A stretch of DNA of 64,000 nt from positions 6,138,001-6,202,000 of the forward strand of contig OZ199838.1 in NCBI GenBank assembly GCA_964304625.1, in the 5' to 3' direction. Positions 21,863-41,964 of this stretch are shown one piece after another. The translations under genes were made by a program, and so were the position numbers. Position 1 is the stretch's first letter. Each line of letters begins with the position of its first letter. This DNA is from Kudoa neothunni (lineage: Eukaryota > Cnidaria). The notes under the pieces were generated by a model. It was given only the letters and a program-made list of their open reading frames with translations. It had not been told where the DNA came from and made no database searches.

Positions 21863-23210
21863 CCTGGCGGGTAAGAAACGAAAATAAAATCTCTTATAAA
21901 CATAATTTTACTTTAATTAATATTGTTATATTGATCGATTTGCTTTTTTCGCATAAAATAGTAAAATTTTGCTAATTTTTCGATAGCATAAGCACAACCT
22001 GGCACTGCTTCCAGGGCGCCCCTATTCATTCTACAGGCGTGTCCCAAACTAGCGCGTGTCGCATACGCCGGTTAACATAAGGCGGTTTATTGGCCAAATG
22101 AGGTAGAATCGTCGCTGCATCTCGCCACCTTTCGTGTTATTATTCAAACATCAAAATTTCGTTCACTTGTTTAAACAACGTTTATGCCGCTTGTTCAATT
22201 TAAAATGAGTAAGAAAATTTATTTTGCCTGTAAGAACACTAAACACTACAATTTACGGAGTAAATCATTAATCTCTGTTTTGTTTACAGCCGAGGACAAA
22301 TAGCACATCGGTGTGACATTCAGACTCAGAACTATGAGGTAACGGGTTCGAATCCACCGGCGGTCAGGCTACTGCTTCCGTGTCGGTGGGTTTCTATCCC
22401 ATATTTTGGAGCTGTGGTTAAAATGTACGCTCGCTGTGGAGTGGGTGCACTAGCAGCCAAATTCACGTGAATTGGGGTGAGCGTGAATAGGAATTTGATT
22501 CTCTGAAACCTATCGAAAGGCAAGTAATTTGCAATCCCCACAGAGCCAACATCCTTAAAGGGATAGGGTTTGGGGTGGTGGTCGCTTTGAGACGAGGATG
22601 TTTAGTGGGTTAAAGTCCCACACTACCACATAAAGATAAGCGACGGGGTTTCATGTTACGTCCGGCGGTGCCTAAAGCGTTAATGGAAGAGGTCTGACCA
22701 ACCAGAATTCCACAACCTAGTAAGTTGCGCCATGGACTTTACCTCGAAAACAAAAAAAATGTTGTGTTTACTGTAACAATGATGTCTGAATCATTGATAA
22801 TAACGACTATGTAATGAATGGTCGCGAATACATTAACTTTGGTCACATCCCTTATATAACCAACTATTACAGACTATTCAAAATTATTCAAAATTTTCCT
22901 ACAAAAAAAATGGAAGTTATTGCTGATGGTAAATTTATCTCAGAGCTTCCACAATTACAGAAAAAGTTGTACAAAATTACTAGAACATTCCAAACTATAT
23001 GGTACAACAAAAATGAATGGTTGTGTGGCTGTATTATAACGAAGCGACTTTTTTTACATAGTATCCAAGAGGAGGGCCTCATGTAGTTTTAATTCATTTA
23101 TTTTAAAGTGACTAAAATTTTTTTTAGTAACTTCGAAATTCGTGATACTTTAATACTAAAATAAAATCATTGAGTGCTTACTCAAAGCAAATACTCACGA
23201 CACATACACA
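21863..23210 (+). mobile_element. hAT-type element remnant (TTF zinc-finger type), split by a SINE
   Basis: This stretch aligns with the better-bounded copy at 55571-56478; for example, GCACTGCTTC, TTCTACAGGCGTG and GAGTGCTTAC occur in both at matching positions. It keeps an open piece at 22814-23086 whose segment FQTIWYNKNEWLCGC resembles the start of the TTF-type zinc finger found in hAT/ZMYM-like transposases; the expected later cysteines are replaced (RLFLHS). The family assignment rests on this motif plus the hAT-type ends of the sister copy. A SINE at 22288-22759 interrupts it. The outer boundaries of this copy are worn and approximate. Confidence 0.6.
22288..22759 (+). mobile_element. 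tRNA-derived SINE, about 472 bp
   Basis: The head looks like a tRNA gene: an A-box-like TAGCACATCGG at 22301-22311 and a perfect B box GGTTCGAATCC at 22345-22355, spaced as in tRNA-derived RNA polymerase III promoters. A GC-richer body of unknown origin follows, ending in an A-rich tail (CGAAAACAAAAAAAA). It is flanked by TGTTTTGTTTAC (22276-22287) and TGTTGTGTTTAC (22760-22771), 11 of 12 identical, as expected of LINE-mediated insertion. The sister hAT copy at 55571-56478 lacks the insert at the same place. It is not a functional tRNA gene, because no acceptor-stem pairing or 3' half follows the B box. No other copy is in the window. Confidence 0.75.
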
Positions 23211-25958
23211 TGTACTTGGTTTTCACGTAGGTCAATGCTTAAATACACCGAAAGGCGGCAAATCATCACACATCTGATCCAGCTCGTGAGATCATAAACT
23301 CATATAATGTCAACGAGTTTTACTGGATAAAATAGCTTCATTCCACCAAAGGCACGCAACAAACCATAATCCTTCAAAGATACTGGTTCCGAAGAAATTC
23401 ATAACTTCTAGGGTTACGACCCAACTAATATGCTCCCCTGTGATCTGCATTTCACAAGCACCGCAAGTCTGCTGTTTAGTTAGAAAGTTTTAATTTAAAG
23501 GATATATCCATTAAATATTTGGTTTCACTTTTTATTATAAAATTAAATTAATTACAATGTCCTTATGTCGTACGTACTCATAATCATTACGCAAGACGCA
23601 TATCTTGATGCATTAGGAAATAAATTAAAAATAAAAAAATAAGGTTATATTTTGGCCATTGAACATAATTAGTTAGTATAATATTTAGAGAAATTTTCAA
23701 TGCAAAATACTTTTAAATTTCTGCTTCGAATTTTAGGGAGTTCATGTTCAGTTTTGTTATTTGTTCCAGAATTTGTCGGCTATGTTAAGTTAGGATTTAC
23801 ATAAACTACCAAAACAATTGTTATAGATAACAACAGAAATTTTTGTTTTAATTGCACCAGATAACGTAATTTTGCACAACAAAAATTATTTCTCTTTTTT
23901 ATATTAATTGAAAGTCATAGTATCGGAATTACATAGATATGTTAAATTAATCATATATATATATATATATATAGGAAAGTGAGTTGATCGGAAACGATTA
24001 ATTCTATCAAAATTGTTATTTTAAATAAATGGATGGAGAAATTTTATATATTAATTATTTTTCGGCTCATTTAATAAAAATATTTATTCAATTTATAAAA
24101 CAGATTATTTTTTCAAAAAAATTATTATAGGCGTCATATTTATTACTACCAATGGTGTATAAATTTATAATATTAGAATATATAAACAAAATTTCAAAAA
24201 TTGTTGATAAGTATCGTCAACTATATATATATATATATATATATAAAGTTATTATATTTGTCAGTGTGAGTTTGCAGCAGTACGCATGTGCCACGGAGAA
24301 ATTTTTTCTAAATACAGCTTTCAATATACATTTGGAAGGATGATACTATTACGAAAAATCTTTAATTCACTTATAATTGCTTACATAATCAATATCGGCA
24401 TCAGAAGTAAGGAATTTTCCGGTTGTCTACGTTAATTAACACATTAAAAAGTACCTGAGTAATATTGATGGTTATTTACTTCAAAGTAATAATCAATTAG
24501 AATGAATTTTTACTCACTATACACAAAAAGAATCTGTTAAAAATGGTATGTATGTCGTTTGGAGTAATTTTAAGACAAATAAAACTATTAACGTCACATT
24601 TACAAGAGTTGTTGCATCTCCCTTACAATTTGAAGCATAACCAAATTATTTAGGATGTATTTTCACTTTCAGGTGTTATGGATATAGTTATGCGAAAAAA
24701 TTATGAACATTTTAAATAAAACACATAATTTGAGGTTATAAGTTGTTGCCATGTTTGAATAATTTCGATCTCTATACGTATTCTAAAAACGATGTAAGAT
24801 GTATGTAGAGCTTTCAAATAATTAAATTTTTGTGATAATTTCTTAAATGAAAACTATGCTCCATTGGAATTCCTGAGGCGTGAAAATTTCTTTTTATCAA
24901 ATATATCGATCGAGATTGAAACCATATTCGTCTTTCGATAATTTTTTACTCATTTTTCGATTTTCCTAAACTTTCTTGGAAAACATCTGGCATAACTAAT
25001 TCAATAAGTTTTTATGTTTGATGAGGCAATTTTTTAAGTAATGTTTAAGTTCTTAGTTACCTAATTATTCCTTATCCCCAGCCCAGACCTTAAGGTTAAT
25101 ATTCAAATCAATATATAATTTTCTTTTCGCTAAAAATAATTTATTATGATATAAAAGCTGTATTTAAATATGCGACACCGTATTCTGTACGTAGTTTAAG
25201 AATTTATATTCACGATTACTTTTGCACAAAATACAGTCCCTTCTCAATCTCAATGCGTGCCATGCAAGTTAATAAGAAATTATTGGTCTATTCGATCTAA
25301 CCGAGATTTTCACAAAGTTTTTGTTAATTTAAGAATAGTTCAATATGAAGAAGTTTTTTAGGACAATCAAACAATAGGTTTATTTTTAAATGGGTGCGCT
25401 CCTTCAAGAGAACCAGTTGATATTTAAGCATTACCGTAATTTTTCAACCCCGAACACCTTTACATGTTAGCTTTAATCGTATTTTGTTAATTAAATTTGT
25501 ATATTTTTGAACCAGTAAGTATTTTTGTTAAAAAAGGTTGCCTTTATTTAAAAATTGGGAAATTATGTTAAAATAATGAATACATAAGTTACCACTCATA
25601 GAATGTTAAAACCTCATTAACATCCTTTACAAAATTGCAAAAAATGAGTAAAAATTAATATTTTTACTGCTGACACATCTTAGGTTGATTTGATTTTTTT
25701 ATCGTTTGAAGACTAATAATAAATTTTATAACTAGAAGGATTAATTTGTGCCGCCAAATTTTTAAAGAACTGGAAGTCCTATTTAAGTTACTTAATGATT
25801 TCGTTTGGTGAATAAATGGACTTTAATCGTTAATTAAATTTCTCATTATATTTTTGGTCATAATTTGTAAAATAAACATAAAAATACTCATTAAATTCGC
25901 TTAATACCTCTATTTATATTTGAATGGAAAATATACACATAATTTTATTTATCAAAAT
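23211..25958. other. gene-free AT-rich stretch with (AT)n microsatellites
   Basis: I found no recognisable exon. Two simple AT repeats lie at about 23952-23973 and 24223-24244. The open frame at 24152-24343 runs through the second repeat and is dismissed. Confidence 0.55.
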
Positions 25959-26546
25959 CAGGGGTTCTCAACCTGAAGTAAAATTTAAATGACAGGGGGT
26001 AAATTAAATATCATCAAAATTAGATAAGGAGAATTTTTTCATTATGGATTTGTGACATACCTCCGGATTTCTAAGGAATTATATTATTCAGGGCTATTAA
26101 ATTAAATATGAATTAGGCAAAAATTCTTAAAATGTTTTTAGAAATAACTTTTTAACAGCTATTTAGAAAACTATTCCCGATCCCCTTTTTATACCTTGTT
26201 TATCTTTTAGTGGTGTAGCCAAATAATAATAATACTTAAAATGACTATTTTTAATTATTTCTGTCCCGTATGAGCGAAGGTTTAGGAAAGAATTAAATTG
26301 ATTTAGCAAAACCTACAAATAAAATCTTTTATACAGCTTGTGGACGAGTTGATCGGATTAGAAATTGTCATTATGTAAGCATATGTGCTTTTTAGAACCA
26401 GAATTTACCCCTCAAGTAGCTTCTGCTATAGCTAGACCAGTATGAAACCTTAAAGTAAATATGAATTTGATTTCCAAGTTAGGGAGTAAATTTCGATTTT
26501 TAATCAAGCTCAGGTGGTAAATTTCAAAAACGGTTGAGAATCCCTA
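25959..26546. mobile_element. hAT MITE (CAGGGGTTCTCAACC family), copy 1
   Basis: The element begins CAGGGGTTCTCAACC and ends GGTTGAGAATCCCTA, an inverted repeat with one or two mismatches. Flanking 8-mers ATCAAAAT (25951-25958) and ATCTAAAT (26547-26554) match at 7 of 8, a slightly worn hAT target duplication. There is no coding capacity. Related copies are at 57379-57743 and, as a fragment, at 54887-54984. It lies between the two dynamin genes. Confidence 0.8.
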
Positions 26547-28198
26547 ATCTAAATCGTCACATTGCAAGAATAATGACAAGCTTTAAAATGCATCAATTAA
26601 AATAGAAAAATAAAATTTACAAGGTTTAACGTGCTAATTAGATTCGATCTTTCATAGAATTTCTCTATTCAAAGATAAAACTAAAAGTCAAAATTTTCCA
26701 TCACAGTATCAGGAAAAGCTGGGCATTAGCGTTAATCTATAAATAAACGCTTAGAGTGTGCATTTCGTATCATTTCGCGAATCTAGAAAAAAATGCACAA
26801 TTATCATTTTTCATTATATATAATAGCCATACTACATTTTACTGCGATATTCAAAAATTTAAAAATTAAAAATATTACGACAAGCACAGCTTTCAAACCT
26901 TAGTTCATAAATTTTCCCCAATTTTTGAAAAATATAAAAATTTGTCAGTAAAAATTGTCTAACATTTAGATTTCGATTATAATTCTAATTGAATTTCATA
27001 TTCGTAATATAGAATGAATGGTCTTTATTTTATTACTTGGAGAACCCCACCCTATATTGTAATGATTGTAATGATTGTAATGATTGCATTGATTAAAATG
27101 TTAATTATTTTATTTATTTGCACACCCATTATAAAACAATCATTAACAACTTTTTTTAAATAGAAATTTTAAAATACAAACATCAGTATTAACCACAGAG
27201 ATGTCATAAAATTTACGTGATTTTATTGAATTAATAAGTTAATCCCTATAAAATTAAATAAAGCAGGTACACGATTAAAACTTCGAGATTTACATATAAC
27301 CACAATTAGAGTTATTCATGTATATTGAGTATTATCTAGAATGAATAAATAGAGAATATACTGACGACAAACGATTTAATGTATTCGTAAATTGGATAAA
27401 CAAAGATTGTTCAGATATCTCCTAGGAATTTTGATTTAGAATCTAAACACTCGCAAGTCATTACTGGACGAAACCTGATCATTCGGGAATCGGCTGAGAA
27501 ACATTAATGAGATTTACCGATAAACCAACGACATTATTTGACAACCAATCAACGTAAAATTGATTTTAGTTCGAAATCTATCAGCGATTCAACAACTTTT
27601 GATCAAAGTTGATAATATATGGGAGATATTAATTTTATCTAAGTGGTAATGAGTTTGTCCCTAGCCATTTGATTGAAACATTCAATCAAAATGTTTATGG
27701 TATTCGATCCATCCTACTATTAGGTTCAGCTCTAAATTTATGGATCATAAAAGCTTGGTTTTACAACCTAAATCACTTCGTTCACATGAATAACAATAAT
27801 TACTCGAATAATAATCAATGAATTATCTTAATACTACTCAACATTTGGAACTTATAATATATTTCAGTAAAAGCAGTTTTTAAGAGGTTTATTTGGTTCA
27901 AGTTAGTATCCAAAAATGCATTACATGTGTGAAAAATCAAATCAACTGACCCCAAAAGACGAAATATTAACTTCACATTGAAAATAGATTATAATTACTG
28001 AGCGGATTATTGGGAAAAGTTTTTATCACAATATCTATTGAAAAAATTTTCAAAATATTCCACAAACGTTTCCAAGCATAGCTCTCATTAATATCTAAAA
28101 TATTCTAATTTATAAAGTACAATAATTTTACCATAGCAACAATAAGTCTATAATCTTGGTTAATGACACAATATTGATTGCGTACGCTAACCCTAGAA
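26547..28198. other. intergenic region upstream of dynamin B
   Basis: A four-unit minisatellite (27058-27093) is the only structure I see. The high similarity of the dynamin pair starts essentially at the ATG (28199), and this upstream DNA does not resemble that of dynamin A, so their promoters are unrelated or fully diverged. Confidence 0.5.
27058..27093. repeat. 9-bp minisatellite, four units
   Basis: Three perfect TGTAATGAT units are followed by one variant, TGCATTGAT. Confidence 0.8.
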
Positions 28199-36190
<7,992 letters not shown>

Positions 36191-36280
36191 TGAACTTTTT
36201 ATCGATTGCTACAGTGGTTAACAGAGACCAAAGCCAACTTTGAATATTACTCAATAAAATTTTACTAATTACTGGAATTT

Positions 36281-37249
36281 TTAAACTAGTTTAATTGGGA
36301 GTCTTTTTTTGTTCTGGTATCGTCCAATTTCAATTATACCAGCTGTCATCAACAGTACTAGCCCAAATATGGATACGTGGTTGCGTTTGTCAACAAAACT
36401 AAACACTCCAACAGATGCTTTTTTTCACCATTTCGATGCATGTTTCCGTGAATAGCACAATAAACGATTGAATAATTACTATAATAAATAAGATTTTGTT
36501 GGAAACACTCCAATAAAATTTTATTTTTCGTAAAATAAAGATCCTACTTGAAAACAAGATGAGTATACTGTGCCATAGATCACATTTAAATGGTATGGCA
36601 GCGAGTGTAACGATTCCAACCATAGACCCCAGGCAAATGAGAGTTAGAATTTGTAATGATTGAGACCATTTAGAGGTGTTTTCTAAAAGCGAAACTATAT
36701 GAAAATAACATATTCTATTAAGCGATTTTACCACGAGCGCAAATGATGAGTAAGTAAAGAGGGGGGATAGTGACTTTCCTTAGGCCTGGGATAGACATTA
36801 AGCTCACTTTGTGCACTTGCTTCTTTCCATCCTTGATGTTAATGGGTCGAGTTTTATTGTTTGCTTTGAATTAAAGTTTAATCAACGAATAAGTGTTACC
36901 ACACAACTTACCTAGATCTTTAAATGTTAATTCGATTTCTTTGTGGTAGGTAATAATGTCTGAATTAACAGCACATACCGATAAAGAATAGACAATGCGA
37001 AGTTTAATTACCTTGTTTTAGTTGTGGAACGTTGAACATATCCAACTTATGAAAATAAGTCATGCCACACTGGCATACGGTTGCATTGCTTGCTTTATAG
37101 AAACACCCAACATTAAACCCAGATGAAAATTCTGCAATATCATGTTGAGTTAGATGAAAATGGATTAAGCCCACCGAAAAGTTTCCGATGAAAATAAATG
37201 TTGCGGAAAGAACGTATAGTATAAATGTGAAAATTTTGAGTATCAACAT
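36281..37249 (-). CDS. unrecognised multi-pass membrane protein
   Basis: Exon 1 (37249-37012) starts MLILKIFTFILYVLSATFIF, a strong N-terminal hydrophobic segment, followed by a lumenal-type stretch with several Cys and a sequon (KASNAT). It splices in phase 1 to exon 2 (36959-36912, DIITYHKEIELTFKDL) and exon 3 (36831-36808, WKEASAQ). Exon 4 begins at 36694 (SLLENTSKWSQSLQ) and holds at least two further membrane segments (ILTLICLGSMVGIVTLAAIP). The phases of these four exons agree. The C-terminus is unsure: either the open frame runs to 36399, or a last exon giving IFGLVLLMTAGIIEIGRYQ and a basic tail ends at 36281. I do not recognise the family. The gene is tail to tail with dynamin B, about 90 bp away if it ends at 36281. 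Confidence 0.5.
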
Positions 37250-40200
37250 TACCTTATTCTGCCTAATATGGATTTAAAGTGTCAAGTTCGTACCTACCAC
37301 TGATATCACTGCAGGGGAACAACTAATAAGTCCCAGGACGCTCTTGCATTCCATGGCAAAATTATCTTGTCATTTCGGATTTAAACTCAGGTAAAAGGTG
37401 AATATATTTGAACACGTTTTAACACTATATTTATAAGTTTTGATTTGTTAAAAATCACTTTATGCTATATGAAAATAAAACAAACACATGTATACATAAT
37501 GATAAGAGTAAAGTCGTTCACCGAAGAATAAACAACCGTATGATGTTATAAGGAGGTACGATTTATAAATAGAAATAGATTTTTAGCTTTAAATATACTA
37601 ATTATTTTCAGATTAGCGGCGTATCGCTATATCATGCGTTTTATATTTTAGGTCGAAATTACTCAATGTTTTGAATTGGCATGAGGTATAAAGTCCATTG
37701 AAGCAGGGGATTATTGTAACAAATTTTCTTTCAATAGATTTGGAAGTTAAAATTTTTATATATTTTATATTAAATCTAACGAAATTCTATAACTATGACA
37801 TAATTTTTTGAAAAGTATGGAAAATCGGTTACCTAATGTGTATACTTACATCGGCTAACTAAAGTATTAGTGCATTTCTAGATTGTTTTTTGAAGGATTT
37901 GCCAGCTCATAAAATTTCTCATCCATGGAAAAATTGGCATTTGGAACTAGTGATTTATTAAACTTCATTGAGTTGATAAATTATAACTTTCCATTGATTT
38001 CTATATATACCACTAGTAATCTATGGTCCTTTCTTTACTTGACGTTGCATACAAAATTTTTTTAAAAATGTTTAAATTAGTCCAGTTCTTAAAATGTCAG
38101 AAGAAGCGATGATATTTTTAAAATTTTATTCAACACAAGTATAATTTTTCAAATTAATAACGTCCTCATCAATTTAATAATGTTTCAAGCCAAATATACA
38201 ATCGATTCATTGGACCATTTGAATTCAGATGGTACAAAAATTTGAATTAACTTCAAGAAATTCATTCTGCACACTAATTTTATTAATCGTTAAAGTTTTT
38301 AAGTAAACATTAGCCTAATTATATTATTTTTTTACTGTTTAGCTAATCATTATATTTCTTCGTCAAATATATTTAAATACCTAGACACTAATTTCATTCT
38401 TTATTTCTAAATAAAATTTGGACTTTTTTAATTTTTTCGACCAAATTATCATATAAACACAAAATTAGTATAAATATGGCTTCAATAAAAACATACATAC
38501 ATAGTTTGCTTTAATTACCACTAAAAAATTGAAATGACCTCTTATTTTTTGAATCATTCATGAATATAGGATGTGCACAAAAAATTCGAGCGAAATTTCA
38601 GCTAAATTTTGTCTGGTGCAAGGTAAATGTTCGTGAGCAAGAATCTAGGGCTAATGCCCAATATCTGCGTCTGTTCTCGGGAATGTTCGACACACTTCGT
38701 ACATTTTAGCGCAGTGGAATATTTTCAAGAAAATATTCATTTTTGATAACATTGATAATATTAAATTTCTCCCATATAACTTGTTTGGATAATGTTCTAA
38801 AGAATTGTTTAAAAAAACTTTCAACCACCTTGGTTGTTTAATACGTATTTGAAGTGGTCTTGTGGTAGAAGTTAGGCAATATTATCAAGGAGTGACACCT
38901 AATGATGGATACCAAAATAAGTGTATAGTGTGTAAAAAACGTACTTAAATCAGAATTTCAATCTTTTTTCGGATAATAAAAACTCTCTTAATGGAAATTG
39001 TTTCTATTTATCATCTATACCTAAAAGGAACCAAATATAATTTGATTATACCAAGTGAAATATTTAACCTTAAATCTATATATTATTATGGCGGTACCAT
39101 GTCAGCGATAAGGGTGCACGGAGTTTATTGTATAATTGTGGCTGGTGGTTCTCTCGCGCTACAATTATCTACTACTTATGAGTCGAAAAAATCATATGGG
39201 ATTTTATGGTCATGAAATCCGAAATTCCATAAACGAACATTTAGAAGAAGTATTTGATTATACGTTTGATTTTTTTGTCAGAAAAAAATATTGTGAACTA
39301 AAGTAAGGAACATCATTTAGTCTAATAATGAAGTTATGGCCGTTTTTAATAATTAAATTCCGACTTTTGTCGATTGTGTTTATTTCGGCCCGAGCGCAGA
39401 CACAATGGAAATAAGTCCGTTTCTACATGTAAAGACGAAAAAAAATTAGCGTATTATTTTGGCTTTAGAAAATTATTACGTCGATTTTTGTGACATAAAT
39501 TTTGTTTTACTGAAATATAATATGGATATTTGTATTTAATAAAAATCTATAATTGATAGATTAAAAAACTATTGACCATATAATAAAAAATTTAAATTCT
39601 ATAATAAATAATATTATATTTTCACTGCATTGTTTCCTAATAAAGTCTGACATTGAGCTAATTTCGCATCACAAACCCCAAAGATCTAATATATAGAATA
39701 GGCTTTATTCAGAGAGTAAACATCATCGATGTTCTTACAGATGAATTAATATTCATTAAGCTGAAGTAATATGACTTCTAAACGATGTTTTTCAGTTTAT
39801 CTGAATATTGCTTGTATAAGATATGGACCAAGTATATTATATAATAAACACATAGGGAAATCAATGGTTAAATATTCATTTCAAATAAATTTACGACAAT
39901 AAATGAAATTTAAGGAAATATTATGTGTTATAACGGTTGCATTTAATAAAAAATTCGAAGCTTTCTCCTAAAATCTAATTAACACTTATCAATCTATTAG
40001 TAAAAATAAGTCATCACTCTTAGCATATGTGTTGACAGGATGGTTTTTAATTTTTGGACTCAGATCTTTAACGATCAACCCGAAAAAATGCTTTGGTTGC
40101 AGGGATAGAACGAAAAATTGCTGCTGATTCTAAAAAAATGTAAAAAATGCAAATTGAATTCCTCTTACTTTATCGCCATAAAACATAATTTTTTCACTAT

Positions 40201-41964
40201 AGCCACTAGCTATTATGCTAATGCACAAATCATTGAACACACTTGAATTATTTTCATAAATACTTAAATATCGTCAATCAATTTAGCAAGCAATATCTTG
40301 TAACCTGATTAATAACAAAGAAAGGTCTTAGACAAGATTCGGATTGTAGTTGAACGTCACTCAATTGAGAATTCATTAGATTTGTGTTTTTGCCACTGCT
40401 ATAAATATTGTTATTATGACAGATATTAGAAGTTAAAATTATGTTAAAAAATTATTTTGATATGCTACGTTTTAATAACATTAAAATTTTCCTCAGAAGA
40501 CACTCGTCCAGCGACTAGAAAAACACATGTAAGTACTTGATATTCCTTACATATCTTGAAAAGCCTATCAAAAAATATAATCAAGAATAAACTAATCTAT
40601 AAAAATATGTAAAGTCATTCGAAGTACTGATTGACGTGGTCATCAGTAAATGGGCTCGTTATATAGCTGCTGTCGTTATTTACATAACGCATAATTTTTC
40701 GTTTGTTGTTATCGGTTTGAGCATGAACTGAAATAGAAATCTTGACTTTTGCCAGTCGGTTTCTCCTCGCTTATGTTGTATTTTGAAAGTGAATCATAGT
40801 AATAGAGATAAAACTAATTTTGTTACATTCACTAAAGAAACCTAATCATCACAATATCACTTTACAAAGAAGACGATATTCCAGTAGATAGAAATAGTTG
40901 TACAGCTTGATGTTATACTTTGAGTTAGAACTGGACCATATTTTTCGTTTGAGTGAGGAAAGAACGTTTAATTTTTCAGACAGAGTTCTCTATTGGAAAT
41001 ATTTTCTAATTACAATGCGAATTAACGACAAATAATTACTAATAGGAAGAAACCGGAACGGTCACTTTCATAACCGAAAACATTTTTATATGATTCTAAG
41101 CGGTTCTCCAACTCTATAATTCCCAGAAAAGAATTGGTGTAGTTTAAAATCTTCAATTTCATTGTAGAATTTAATAATCCTTTTCAAACATCGATCTCTC
41201 TTCTGCCATTGCAAATTTAAATGATCCATAGAATAGTGGAAATGACAGCAATAACGCTTACATTAAAAGGTCGAATACTGGGCTTAAAAATGTCTCTTTT
41301 AAAACTTTTTTAACTCTAAAAGTGCATATTTTTGTTTTAAGGTATTTTTAGAGCTAATTTTATTATAAAACACTACGTAAGTTTCAAACTTTTCAAGATG
41401 GACAGCACATTTGAAAGGGTTTTTTCAAATAACGAAAATTCTTCCGGGCATCTCTAACAGTGTTCTATATCTGCAGAATGTTTACGTTTTGGGATAGATG
41501 ATAAAAGAATTTAATAATTTAGCACGCTAAGCATATCAACTCTAGCCTTCAAATAAGTGGATATGATAGTATTCCTCTTATCGTTAATAACACAGCGATC
41601 AAATATTTGTTGAATATTTTTAAACTATGCCGTTTTTAAAAAAATTTCAATAAACAATAACGATCAATAATACATCTATAGCTGGAGGATATCTTTCTCT
41701 GATTTCAAAATTTAGATTGTACTTTTCAATTATGATAATTTGAGAGATGAGTTGCTGCAATTCAGACTTCAAATTTGAAAATTAAAACAACCTTAGCTGC
41801 TATGGTTACATCCGAATGATATAGCTTTAGTTGCTCAGTCAGCTCTTGTTTGATGTAATCCAGAATCCTCGAAAGATCTTGCATGTTTGAGCTTTTAAGT
41901 CTTTAATGCAGGCGCATGCTTATTATGAAGTTTAATAAATTTTTATTTTGAATAAATAAATTTA
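37250..41964. other. 4.7 kb without a recognisable gene
   Basis: I see only short AT-driven open frames; the longest, 38991-39215, is 74 residues with no recognisable similarity. No bounded transposon was found. It could hold old unrecognised repeats, or regulatory DNA for the minus-strand membrane-protein gene that starts at 37249. Confidence 0.45.

Noticed and set aside
22288-22360. Possible tRNA gene (good A and B boxes)
   Set aside because: No acceptor-stem pairing or tRNA 3' half follows; the A-rich tail and flanking 12-bp duplication show that it is a SINE head.
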